A stretch of DNA of 64,000 nt from CAG-217 sp963638105 (GTDB lineage: Bacteria > Bacillota > Clostridia > Oscillospirales > Acutalibacteraceae). The translations under genes were made by a program, and so were the position numbers. Location: contig CAVHPP010000008.1 in assembly GCA_963638105.1 (NCBI GenBank), forward strand, positions 32,946 to 96,945. The letters are read 5' to 3'. The notes beneath the pieces were generated by a model, which was given only the letters and a program-made list of their open reading frames with translations, did no database searches and was not told the origin of the DNA. Within the stretch, counting starts at the first letter, position 1. Every line of letters begins with the position of its first letter. This document shows positions 24,944-33,406 of this stretch, one piece after another.

Positions 24944-25852
24944 CTAATCTTCTGTAAAGTAATATTGCTTTTCACCTGTTAAACGAAGCGTTCCTTTCAC
25001 AGAAGGGTTATCCTGATCCAACTGTGCACAGGCAGCTAAGCCCTGATGGATCTTCTTTTCCAGCTTCTCACAGGTGCCCAGCTTAAAGACGATCCGACCG
25101 TCATATACAATAGAGTTGCTGTTCAGTCCCTCGCTGCAAATAGCCGTTGCCTCTGTGAACTGATAATCACGAATGGCCTGTGCCAACTGGGTCAAGCACG
25201 CTGCTACATTCTTGTTGGCAAACTGGGCGGTCTGTCCAACCTTGGCACTTTTTAAATTGGCCTTTTGAATAAGAATACTCTCTTCCGGCTTCTTCTGCAC
25301 CACTTCCAGCACCTTGAACCGATCGTCCATCAGGGTATAGGTCTTGTCCTTATTCTTCACTGCATAGGCCGGTACGGCGTCTGTCACCTGAATCTGAACG
25401 GTGCCGGGCAGCTTGCGCTTAATCTTGGCGCTGTACACATACGGCAGTGCCTGCTGCAACTGCTGGGCTGCCTTGTCCGTATCTGCCAAAAACAGGTTCT
25501 CCCCGGTTTCAATGGTACAAACGGAGAGCACCTTTTCCGTGTCATATACCTTACTGCCGGTAACGGTAATGCTCTCAATCTTAAAGAACACGGTCAGACA
25601 CAGCACCGCCACGATCGCTACCGCCAGCAGCACCAAACCGATCACGGCCAAAGCCCGGCGCACGCTGCGCTTTAACCGGCGGCGTTTATTCTGTTTTTTG
25701 CGCCGTTCCTGACGGGTCATCGGCGGCGCCTGGCGCTGCTGTCGGGAAGCGGCTTGCTGCTGCTCCCGACGATACAGCTTCGGCGGCTCCAGCCCATTAT
25801 CCAAGTAAGCGCTGCGCCGTTGTTCAGGCGGTTCTGGTGTCCTTTGTTTCAT
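24944..25852 (-). CDS. ftsQ: Cell division protein FtsQ/DivIB
   Basis: A 302-residue single-pass membrane protein. A long, Gln/Arg-rich cytoplasmic tail (1-80) is followed by a membrane helix (about 85-107), then a POTRA domain beginning FKIESITVTGSKVYDTEKVL and the FtsQ/DivIB beta domain. It stabilises the FtsL/FtsB(DivIC) pair at the septum. The start lies 29 bp inside the end of murA, so the two are co-expressed. The cytoplasmic tail is longer and more basic than in most homologues. Confidence 0.88.
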   Translation of the reverse strand: MKQRTPEPPEQRRSAYLDNGLEPPKLYRREQQQAASRQQRQAPPMTRQERRKKQNKRRRLKRSVRRALAVIGLVLLAVAIVAVLCLTVFFKIESITVTGSKVYDTEKVLSVCTIETGENLFLADTDKAAQQLQQALPYVYSAKIKRKLPGTVQIQVTDAVPAYAVKNKDKTYTLMDDRFKVLEVVQKKPEESILIQKANLKSAKVGQTAQFANKNVAACLTQLAQAIRDYQFTEATAICSEGLNSNSIVYDGRIVFKLGTCEKLEKKIHQGLAACAQLDQDNPSVKGTLRLTGEKQYYFTED

Positions 25853-27107
25853 GGTTCGTCCTCTTGATATTTGCCCCTACCGCAGTGAGTACGGTCGGCA
25901 AGTCCTCATACCCGCGGGTAATATGATGAATTTCGCTGATGGTGGAAGTACCGGCAGCAGCCAATGCAGCAACCACCAAGGCGGCACCGCCACGCAAGTC
26001 CGTAGCCTCTGCCTTTGCCCCATGGAGCGTAGGCACACCGCGAATGACCTCCGTTTTGCCGCTAACAGCAATGTCACAGCCAAAGCGCTGCAACTGGCAG
26101 GTATAACGAAATCGATTTTCAAATATATTCTCACAGATCACAGATGTGCCCCGAGCAGTGGCAGCTGCGGCGGCAAGCACTGCCTGGCTGTCTGTGGGAA
26201 ATCCCGGATACGGCATGGTGGTCAGCCGCTTAAAGGCGCGCAGCCGCTCCGGCGCTGTGATCAATAGATCTGTGCCGTCCAGGCGCAGGTCACATCCCAT
26301 CTCCTGAAACACCGGCAGCACCGGTGCCAAATGCGCCGTGCGCACCTGCCGCAGCAACAGTTTACCCCCGGTAATGGCCGCAGCGCTCATATATGTTGAC
26401 GCCACGATCCGATCCGGGATCACAGTATGCGCCGTGCCGTGGAGCGACGGTACACCCTCAACGATCACCGTGCCGTTGCCATCTACCAGCACCTTGCCAC
26501 CCACTGCATTTAAGAAGTCTGCCAGATCACCGATCTCCGGCTCCCGCGCTGCGTTCATTAAGGTAGTCACGCCCTTGGCGGTACAGGCCGCCAGCATCAC
26601 GCACTCTGTGGCACCGACGCTGGGGAACGGCAAATGTATGGGGCAACCCACCAGGCCACCGGGCGCCGTGCAGTGCATACAGCAGCCGTCCTCCGTGACC
26701 CGAGCACCCAGCAGCCGCAGAGCGGACAGGTGCAGATCAATGGGTCGCAGTCCAATATCGCATCCACCGGGATAACATACGGTGGCGCAGCCTGCCCGAC
26801 TGAGAATCGCCGGTAAAAACAGCATGCTGGAGCGCATGGTACGCATCATTTCTTCGGAAATACAGGTGCCGCTCATCATCGTAGCGTCAACGGTCACTAC
26901 CCCCGGCTCCTGCTGCACCCGGCAGCCCAGAGACTGCAAAATGGCAGCGGCCGCCGCCACATCAGACAGCGCCGGGCAATTATGTATTTCACACACCCCG
27001 GGTACCAGCAGCGTGCCGGCTAAAATAGGCAGCGCTGCGTTTTTGGCGCCGTGCACCGGCAGCACGCCCCGGAGTTTGGTCTGACCCTCGATTACATACT
27101 GTTCCAT
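25824..27107 (-). CDS. murA: UDP-N-acetylglucosamine 1-carboxyvinyltransferase MurA
   Basis: A 427-residue cytosolic enzyme that adds enolpyruvate to UDP-GlcNAc, the first committed step of peptidoglycan synthesis. KLRGVLPVHGAKNAALPIL carries the substrate-binding Lys/Asn, and YPGGCDIGLRPIDLH contains active-site Cys116, the residue alkylated by fosfomycin; a fosfomycin-sensitive enzyme is therefore expected. It sits between murG and ftsQ in the cluster. The C-terminal tail overlaps ftsQ. The length is standard. Confidence 0.95.
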   Translation of the reverse strand: MEQYVIEGQTKLRGVLPVHGAKNAALPILAGTLLVPGVCEIHNCPALSDVAAAAAILQSLGCRVQQEPGVVTVDATMMSGTCISEEMMRTMRSSMLFLPAILSRAGCATVCYPGGCDIGLRPIDLHLSALRLLGARVTEDGCCMHCTAPGGLVGCPIHLPFPSVGATECVMLAACTAKGVTTLMNAAREPEIGDLADFLNAVGGKVLVDGNGTVIVEGVPSLHGTAHTVIPDRIVASTYMSAAAITGGKLLLRQVRTAHLAPVLPVFQEMGCDLRLDGTDLLITAPERLRAFKRLTTMPYPGFPTDSQAVLAAAAATARGTSVICENIFENRFRYTCQLQRFGCDIAVSGKTEVIRGVPTLHGAKAEATDLRGGAALVVAALAAAGTSTISEIHHITRGYEDLPTVLTAVGANIKRTNHETKDTRTA

Positions 27108-27163
27108 TCCATCACCCTCGTACTTGCCATACTATGCAAGGAGGGGACTTTGGGTGTATCAGG

Positions 27164-28288
27164 TTATTTTGCCTTTGCCAGGTCCAGGATTACATCGGCA
27201 ATGCGGCTGCGAGCGTCAGCCACAGACATAGCCTTGGCATTACGCTCAATTTCAAACAGCTTTTCTTTATCGGAAAGCAACTCGTCCATCATGGCAGACA
27301 AGGTATCTGCGGACAAGTCCTTCTCCTCCAAAATACGGGCGGCATTACGATTTACCAGCGCCATCGCGTTGTGGAACTGGTGATTCTCTGCCACATAGGG
27401 CGAGGGAATTAAAATGGATGCCTTGCCCATGGCCTCAATCTCAGACAGAGAGGAGGCGCCGGCACGGCCGATTACCAGATCCGCCGCCGCCATACATACA
27501 TCCATATTGTCAATATACTGGCGCACTTCCACGGTGCCCTTGCGGCCATCGGTAAAGCCCGCCTGCGCAAACTTCTCTAAATATTCGCCGCCGTTGGTGC
27601 CCACGGAATGAATATGGTAACAGCTGCCGTCCTCTGCATGGCGCAGAAGAATGGGCAGCATGGCCTCATTTAGGGGCTTAGCACCCAGAGAGCCGCCAAA
27701 GGACAGCACCAACATTTGACCGTCCGGTATGCCCAGTCCTGCCCGGGCAGCCGCCCGATCGGCACACAGCAGTTGACCGCGCACCGGCAGGCCGGTAACC
27801 ACCGGCGGATTCTTCGGCATTAAGTGCTTGGCAGCGTCCTCTACCGTCAGCATAACTCGATCCACTGTTTTGGCCAGGGTTTTATTGGTAATGCCCGGGT
27901 AGGCGTTTTGCTCGTGAATACAAGTGGGAATGCCCAGCTTCACCGCCTGTTGCAGCACCGGACCGCTGACATAACCGCCAAAGCCCACCACCACATCCGG
28001 CTGAAAGTCGGTGAGAATCTGTTTACATTTCTTTTCGCTTTTCATCAGCCAGGCCACCGTGCGCACATTGTGGGCAATGGCTGCCGGTGAAAAGGAACGG
28101 CGAAAGCCGCTGATCTGAATGGTTTTAAAATCAAACCCGGCAGCAGGCACCAAACGACTTTCCATATGATCCGCCGTGCCTACAAACAAAAATTCTGCCT
28201 CAGGATATTTTTCTCTTAAATAGGAAGCCACAGCCAAAGCCGGGTTAATATGACCGGCTGTACCGCCGGTGGCAAACAGGAGCTTCAT
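27164..28288 (-). CDS. murG: UDP-GlcNAc:lipid I transferase MurG
   Basis: A 374-residue peripheral membrane GT28 enzyme that adds GlcNAc to lipid I to give lipid II. MKLLFATGGTAGHINPALAV carries the GGTxGHxxPA motif, and LVLSFGGSLGAKPLNEAM and GRAGASSLSEIEAMG are the acceptor- and nucleotide-binding blocks. ATG 28286-28288 follows GGAGGTAAGCG and overlaps the ftsW stop (ATGA), so a longer upstream frame is rejected. Confidence 0.96.
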   Translation of the reverse strand: MKLLFATGGTAGHINPALAVASYLREKYPEAEFLFVGTADHMESRLVPAAGFDFKTIQISGFRRSFSPAAIAHNVRTVAWLMKSEKKCKQILTDFQPDVVVGFGGYVSGPVLQQAVKLGIPTCIHEQNAYPGITNKTLAKTVDRVMLTVEDAAKHLMPKNPPVVTGLPVRGQLLCADRAAARAGLGIPDGQMLVLSFGGSLGAKPLNEAMLPILLRHAEDGSCYHIHSVGTNGGEYLEKFAQAGFTDGRKGTVEVRQYIDNMDVCMAAADLVIGRAGASSLSEIEAMGKASILIPSPYVAENHQFHNAMALVNRNAARILEEKDLSADTLSAMMDELLSDKEKLFEIERNAKAMSVADARSRIADVILDLAKAK

Positions 28289-29508
28289 TCGCTTACCTCC
28301 ACTCTTTGATTGTTTTTGCGTGATACGGAGAGCACCACGCCGATCTCGCCCAGCAACAGGATCAGCGCTGTGCCGCCGTAACTGAAGAACGGCAGAGCAA
28401 TACCTGTGTTGGGAATGGTATCTGTGACCACCATAATGTTCAGCACCACCTGAAACCCGATCTGAGCCATAATGCCCAGCACCAGTAGGGAGCCGAACCG
28501 ATTGGGGCACTTTTTGGCAATATCAATACCGCGCCACACCAAAAGCCCAAACAGCAGGATAATGAATGCAGCGCCTACAAAGCCCAATTCCTCACATACA
28601 ATAGAAAAGATAAAGTCGTTTTGCGGCTCGGACACATACAGGTACTTCTGCTTGGAATTGCCCAGTCCGGTGCCGAACAGGCCGCCGGAACCGATGGCGT
28701 AAAGGGAATTATTAGTCTGCCAGCGCAGATCATCCGGCGAGTAGCTTTTATCCAGCCAGGCGCGTATGCGCTCGCCGGCGTAGTTCTCCAGCAGTTCCGG
28801 ATTGACCACCACCAGCACTGCCACAGCTGCCACGATACCAACGCCGATGGCAAACAACTTCCAGTTACTGCCCCCGGCCCACATCAGCGACGCACCGATG
28901 AGAAAAACCAAAATGGTACAGGACATGTGGTGCTCTAAATAGATCAGTCCGCAAAACACCGCTATGATTAAAATGGGATACACAAAGCCGTACTTAAACT
29001 TGCGCATTTGGTGATAATACTTGGTAATATAATTGGCCATCACCACAGACACGGTAAACTTGGCTAAATCTGACGGCTGAAAGGTAAAGGGACCGATAGG
29101 GATCCAACGGCGAAAGCCTCGCAGATTTGTGTGGTACACCAGCACCAAACAAAGCAGCGCCAATGTAACCAGCAGCAGCGGCACGGTAGCCGCCTGGATC
29201 ACCTTATAATTCAGTTTGGATAGAATAAACATCGCCACCAGGCCCAGGACGGCAAAAATCAGCTGGCGGCTGATATAAGCATAGCTGTTGCCTTTATCAT
29301 TATAAAAAGCATAGGCATAGGAGGCGGAAAAAAGCATCACCAGCCCAATGGTGAGCAGCAGCAAAGACAGCGCCAAAAACGGCACATCAAAGGAGCCGGT
29401 GACCCAAATATCACTTTTTTTCAACCGCTTTTTGCCGCCTTTTTGCATTGGCAGCACCCGTTCCCCTTCGCTGTGGGAAGGCAATGCGTTATCTGCGTGG
29501 TAAGCCAC
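28285..29508 (-). CDS. ftsW: Septal peptidoglycan polymerase FtsW
   Basis: A 407-residue SEDS protein with about ten membrane helices. Signatures include FSASYAYAFYNDKGNSYAYISRQ, FTFQPSDLAKFTVSVVMANYI, the large extracellular loop and GIALPFFSYGGTALI. SEDS proteins polymerise lipid II with a partner class B PBP, here probably the PASTA protein at 33407-35623. Its place between mraY and murG supports FtsW rather than RodA or SpoVE. The start is GTG 29508, six bases after AAAGGAG, and the stop overlaps murG by 4 bp. Confidence 0.92.
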   Translation of the reverse strand: MAYHADNALPSHSEGERVLPMQKGGKKRLKKSDIWVTGSFDVPFLALSLLLLTIGLVMLFSASYAYAFYNDKGNSYAYISRQLIFAVLGLVAMFILSKLNYKVIQAATVPLLLVTLALLCLVLVYHTNLRGFRRWIPIGPFTFQPSDLAKFTVSVVMANYITKYYHQMRKFKYGFVYPILIIAVFCGLIYLEHHMSCTILVFLIGASLMWAGGSNWKLFAIGVGIVAAVAVLVVVNPELLENYAGERIRAWLDKSYSPDDLRWQTNNSLYAIGSGGLFGTGLGNSKQKYLYVSEPQNDFIFSIVCEELGFVGAAFIILLFGLLVWRGIDIAKKCPNRFGSLLVLGIMAQIGFQVVLNIMVVTDTIPNTGIALPFFSYGGTALILLLGEIGVVLSVSRKNNQRVEVSE

Positions 29509-29539
29509 AGAATGCTCCTTTCTGTTCTTTCTTTAAATT

Positions 29540-30589
29540 TTATTTACCATAGGTGCCCTTAATCAGCAGCACCAATGCGAGAATACATCCGGCGGCGTTT
29601 ACCAATGAAAACACAACGCAGATCTTCTTTTCTTTCCAGCCGCACATCTCAAAGTGATGGTGAATGGGCGCCATTTTGAAAATACGCTTGCCGTGGGTGA
29701 TCTTAAAGTAACCGATCTGGATAATATCACTCATGGTCTCGCACACATAAACGATACCGAAAAGCAGCAGCAAAATCGGGCACTTGATACAGTAGCCTAA
29801 AGCCGCAACCAGGCCACCCAGGAACAGGCTGCCTGTGTCGCCCATAAAGGTCTTAGCCGGGTTCCAGTTCCAGCACAGGAAGCCCAACACGCCGCCCAAA
29901 ATAGCGGCCGCCAAAATGGACATACCCGTGTAGCCGCAGTACATACCAAAATAGATAAAGGCAATGGCTACGGTGGCGGTCACCGAGGAACAAAGGCCGT
30001 CGATGCCGTCGGTTAAATTCACGGAATTTACCGTGCCGTAAATGATAAAGATGGACAGCACCCAAAACAGCAGTCCGGTGCCAAAATTGCGCTCAAAGTT
30101 CACGGAACCGGCAAAAGGCAAGTACCACACCGTGTTGTGGGAGAACCACAGGGTGGCCACATATCCCACTGCCACAATCAGCTGACCCAAGGACTTCTGC
30201 TTAGCAGACAGGCCCTTGTTGCGCTTCAGCTTGATTTTGATAAAATCGTCGGTAAAGCCTACAATCCCGTTGCCGAGGGCCAGGCACAGACCCGCCACCA
30301 GCAGAATGATCTCCCGCCCGGGGAGCAGTTCGGAGTAGGCGCTCTCCAGCGACTCGCCGGAGAAGTGTAGGGTCAAGGCACCTACGATAAAAGCCACGAT
30401 GATCCCGATAATAAACATCAACCCGCCCATATTGGGCGTGCCCTGCTTTTTCTTATGCCACACGGGGCCAATGTCCAAAATGGTTTGACCGAAGTGCAGC
30501 TTGCGCAACCAGGGAATGATCACAAACCCCAGCCCTGCAGTGACGGCAAAGGCCACCACCAAACTGATCAGAACAGATACAATAGACAT
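29540..30589 (-). CDS. mraY: Phospho-MurNAc-pentapeptide transferase MraY
   Basis: A 349-residue integral membrane enzyme that makes lipid I from UDP-MurNAc-pentapeptide and undecaprenyl phosphate. Blocks include GTPNMGGLMFI, the Asp-rich GFTDDFIKIKLKRNKGL, NLTDGIDGLCSSVT and the late GKRIFKMAPIHHHFEMCGW. The start at ATG 30589 overlaps the murF stop as TAATG after GGGAGAAGG; an upstream in-frame ATG is inside murF and rejected. About ten helices are present, a standard length. Confidence 0.96.
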   Translation of the reverse strand: MSIVSVLISLVVAFAVTAGLGFVIIPWLRKLHFGQTILDIGPVWHKKKQGTPNMGGLMFIIGIIVAFIVGALTLHFSGESLESAYSELLPGREIILLVAGLCLALGNGIVGFTDDFIKIKLKRNKGLSAKQKSLGQLIVAVGYVATLWFSHNTVWYLPFAGSVNFERNFGTGLLFWVLSIFIIYGTVNSVNLTDGIDGLCSSVTATVAIAFIYFGMYCGYTGMSILAAAILGGVLGFLCWNWNPAKTFMGDTGSLFLGGLVAALGYCIKCPILLLLFGIVYVCETMSDIIQIGYFKITHGKRIFKMAPIHHHFEMCGWKEKKICVVFSLVNAAGCILALVLLIKGTYGK

Positions 30590-31953
30590 TATGCCTTCTC
30601 CCACCTTTCATACACCGTGTGCATTACATCCTCCAGGTGCATCCCACGGCTGCCCTTAAAGAGCACACCGTCACCGGGTTGTACCTGCTGCGCCAGCGAC
30701 TGCGCCAGCGCCTCTTTTGTGTCAAACAGTCGGGCGTTTTCCAGCCCCGCCTGCTTGGCCGCTTCTACAATATAGGCAGCGTCTGCCCCATAGGCCAGCA
30801 CGCCGTCTATGCCATTCTCTGCCGCCATCTTGCCCACTTGGGTGTGTGCCTCCTTGGCGTAATCTCCCAACTCCAGCATGGCTCCCAACACCGCATAGCG
30901 GCGATGCACCGGCAGCTTGCCCAAGGTTTGCAATGCCGCGCGCATGGAGTCCGGGCTGGCATTATAGCAGTCCTCAATCACCTGCACGCCACCCACCTGC
31001 ACCAAATTTTGGCGCATACCGGCAGGCACATAGTTTGCCAGGGCTGACGCAGCAGCAGCAGAGTCCACCCCGGTCACATAGCCCACAGCCATAGCCGCCA
31101 GGGCGTTATAAACATTATGTATACCCACAGTGGGAATGGTTACCGGCCGGGTAAAGGTGCTGTGGTGCACCGTAAAAGTGGTGGTGCTCCCCTGTTCTGC
31201 AATATCCGTGGCAGTAAAATCTGCGCTTTGATCGTCAATGGCAAAGGTCAAAAGCGGACGGTCCCCCAGCTTGACCGTGCGCAGCATATCATTATCAATA
31301 TTCACAATCAGGGGCGCATCAGGTGCCATCCCCTCCAGTATTTCCAGTTTTGCCTGCAAAATTCCCGCCCGGGAACCCAGGTTCTCAATGTGGGACACGC
31401 CAATGTTGGTGATCAGTCCCACAGTGGGCGCCACCGCTCGGGTCAGACGGCTGATCTCGCCAAAATGGTTCATGCCCATTTCAATGACCGCCGCCGTGTG
31501 GCTGTCCTCCAAGCGGAACAGCATTTGAGGCACGCCAATCTCGTTGTTCAGGTTGCCCTGTGTCTTTAAGGTATTATACTTGGCACCCAACACCAGAGCG
31601 ATAAACTCCTTGGTGGTGGTTTTGCCCACGGAGCCGGTCAGACCCACCACCGGCATCCGGAACCGCCGCCGATACCAACCGGCCAACTGAAGCAGCGCCT
31701 TGCCGGTATCTGTTACCACCAGCTGGGGCACATCCGCGTCTACCGGGTGATCCACCAGGAGCGCCGCCGCACCTAATTTTGCCGCCTGAGATGCAAAGGA
31801 ATGGCCGTCAAACCGTTCCCCCCGCAGGCAGACAAACAGGCTGCCGGGCTGTATTTTTCTTGTATCCGTGCAAACATCGGCCAGTGTGGCCTGGGCTTGC
31901 ATTTGGGGCAAGCCTAAGGCCGCCGCCGCTTCCTGTAAAGTAAATGCTTTCAT
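30589..31953 (-). CDS. murF: UDP-MurNAc-tripeptide:D-Ala-D-Ala ligase MurF
   Basis: A 454-residue Mur ligase adding D-Ala-D-Ala to the stem peptide. The ATP-binding P-loop is VGLTGSVGKTTTKEFIALVL; MGMNHFGEISRLTRAVAPT and DCYNASPDSMRAAL are typical of MurF. The N-terminal substrate domain is complete. It overlaps murE upstream (ATGA) and mraY downstream (TAATG), so the three are translated as a coupled block. Cytosolic. Confidence 0.95.
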   Translation of the reverse strand: MKAFTLQEAAAALGLPQMQAQATLADVCTDTRKIQPGSLFVCLRGERFDGHSFASQAAKLGAAALLVDHPVDADVPQLVVTDTGKALLQLAGWYRRRFRMPVVGLTGSVGKTTTKEFIALVLGAKYNTLKTQGNLNNEIGVPQMLFRLEDSHTAAVIEMGMNHFGEISRLTRAVAPTVGLITNIGVSHIENLGSRAGILQAKLEILEGMAPDAPLIVNIDNDMLRTVKLGDRPLLTFAIDDQSADFTATDIAEQGSTTTFTVHHSTFTRPVTIPTVGIHNVYNALAAMAVGYVTGVDSAAAASALANYVPAGMRQNLVQVGGVQVIEDCYNASPDSMRAALQTLGKLPVHRRYAVLGAMLELGDYAKEAHTQVGKMAAENGIDGVLAYGADAAYIVEAAKQAGLENARLFDTKEALAQSLAQQVQPGDGVLFKGSRGMHLEDVMHTVYERWEKA

Positions 31954-33389
31954 TCTTTCTCGGCGCCGAGGATCTCTGCCACGACTTCTCTTTCGTCAAA
32001 ATGAATGGTGCCCGTAGGCAGAATTTGGTAGGTTTCATGGCCTTTGCCCGCCAACAGCACAATGTCTCCCGGCTCCGCGTGATGCAGTGCCCAGGCAATG
32101 GCCTCCTTGCGGTTTTCTACAACCACATAGGGCGTGGAGATGCCTTGCATACCCACTAAAATATCTTCAATAATGGCGTGGGGATTCTCGCTACGAGGAT
32201 TATCCGAAGTAACCACACAAAAATCAGACAACTCTGCCGCAATCCGTCCCATCTTGGGCCGCTTGGTCTTATCCCGATCACCGCCACAGCCAAACAGGGT
32301 CATAATGCGACCGGTTGCGATCTCCCGCAGAGAAGAAATGATATTCTCCAGTCCGTCCGGTGAGTGAGCGTAGTCGATGATCACCGTAAAGTCCGTGTCG
32401 GTAGGCACCACTTCAATGCGACCCTTTACCCCTTTTGACTTGCTGATAGAGGTGAGCACATCGCCAAATGGCACGCCCAGTTCCAGTGCGCAAGTGGCGG
32501 CGCACAGGGAATTATAAACGGAAAACCGACCGGGAATGGGGCAGTGACAGCGACCGATATTTTCCGGCGCCACCAGCTCATATTCCACACCGCTGGGCTT
32601 AAAGTTCAGGTTCTTTGCCACATAGTCGGCGCTGTTGGTATCCACCGCATAAGTGGTCACCTGACAGGGCAGACCCTCCACGATCTTCAAGCCGTTTTGA
32701 TCGTCTGCATTTGTGACGGCTTTATCACAATTTTCAAACAAAATACGCTTGGAATTAAAGTAATTTTCCCAAGTCTTATGATAGTCCAAATGATCCTGGG
32801 TCAGATTGCTAAAGGCGGCAAGCGCAAAGTGAAGTCCCTTTACACGACCCTGTGCCAGCGCTTGGGAGGACACCTCCATCACACAATACTGACAACCGGC
32901 CTGTACCATCAAAGAAAACAGCTTTTGCAGCTCGTGTGCCTCCGGTGTGGTGTACTTGGCCGGATAGACCTCGCTGCCCACCATATTCTGCACCGTGCCA
33001 ATGAGACCCACCTTTTTGCCGGCATTCTCCAAAATCTGCTTAATGAGGAATGTGGTAGTGGTCTTGCCGTTGGTGCCGGTAAGGCCGATCAGCTGCAACT
33101 TCTCAGCCGGGTTGCCGTAATAATTGGCACAAATGGTTGCATAGGCGTCCCGGGTATTGGGGGTAATCACCTGGCTGGGCAGCCCCATGTCATGGTCACA
33201 AACCACGGCAACGGCGCCCTTTTCCAGCATTTCTGCCGCCACAGCGTGGCCGTCAAAGCTGGCGCCTTTAATGCACACAAACAGATACCCCGGCTCCACC
33301 AGCCGAGAGTCCTGGGTCACATCCAGCACCTCCACATCGTTATAAGTGCCGGTGCAGGGGATCCCCCGCAGCAATTCGGATACTTTCAT
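31950..33389 (-). CDS. murE: UDP-MurNAc-L-Ala-D-Glu:meso-diaminopimelate ligase MurE
   Basis: A 479-residue Mur ligase adding the third amino acid of the stem peptide. The P-loop is LIGLTGTNGKTTTTFLIKQI. TSDNPRSENP contains DNPR, the motif that marks meso-diaminopimelate rather than lysine as substrate, so the wall is predicted to be the meso-DAP type usual in Clostridia. MEVSSQALAQGRVKG and DYAHSPDGLENI are further family blocks. It follows the PASTA PBP gene by 17 bp and overlaps murF by 4 bp. Confidence 0.96.
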   Translation of the reverse strand: MKVSELLRGIPCTGTYNDVEVLDVTQDSRLVEPGYLFVCIKGASFDGHAVAAEMLEKGAVAVVCDHDMGLPSQVITPNTRDAYATICANYYGNPAEKLQLIGLTGTNGKTTTTFLIKQILENAGKKVGLIGTVQNMVGSEVYPAKYTTPEAHELQKLFSLMVQAGCQYCVMEVSSQALAQGRVKGLHFALAAFSNLTQDHLDYHKTWENYFNSKRILFENCDKAVTNADDQNGLKIVEGLPCQVTTYAVDTNSADYVAKNLNFKPSGVEYELVAPENIGRCHCPIPGRFSVYNSLCAATCALELGVPFGDVLTSISKSKGVKGRIEVVPTDTDFTVIIDYAHSPDGLENIISSLREIATGRIMTLFGCGGDRDKTKRPKMGRIAAELSDFCVVTSDNPRSENPHAIIEDILVGMQGISTPYVVVENRKEAIAWALHHAEPGDIVLLAGKGHETYQILPTGTIHFDEREVVAEILGAEKE

Positions 33390-33406
33390 TGCAATCTTCC
33401 CTTCTG

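Noticed and set aside
28289..28510. Extended N-terminus of MurG
   Set aside because: It overlaps ftsW coding sequence; the ATG at 28288 gives the canonical MurG start with a good ribosome site.
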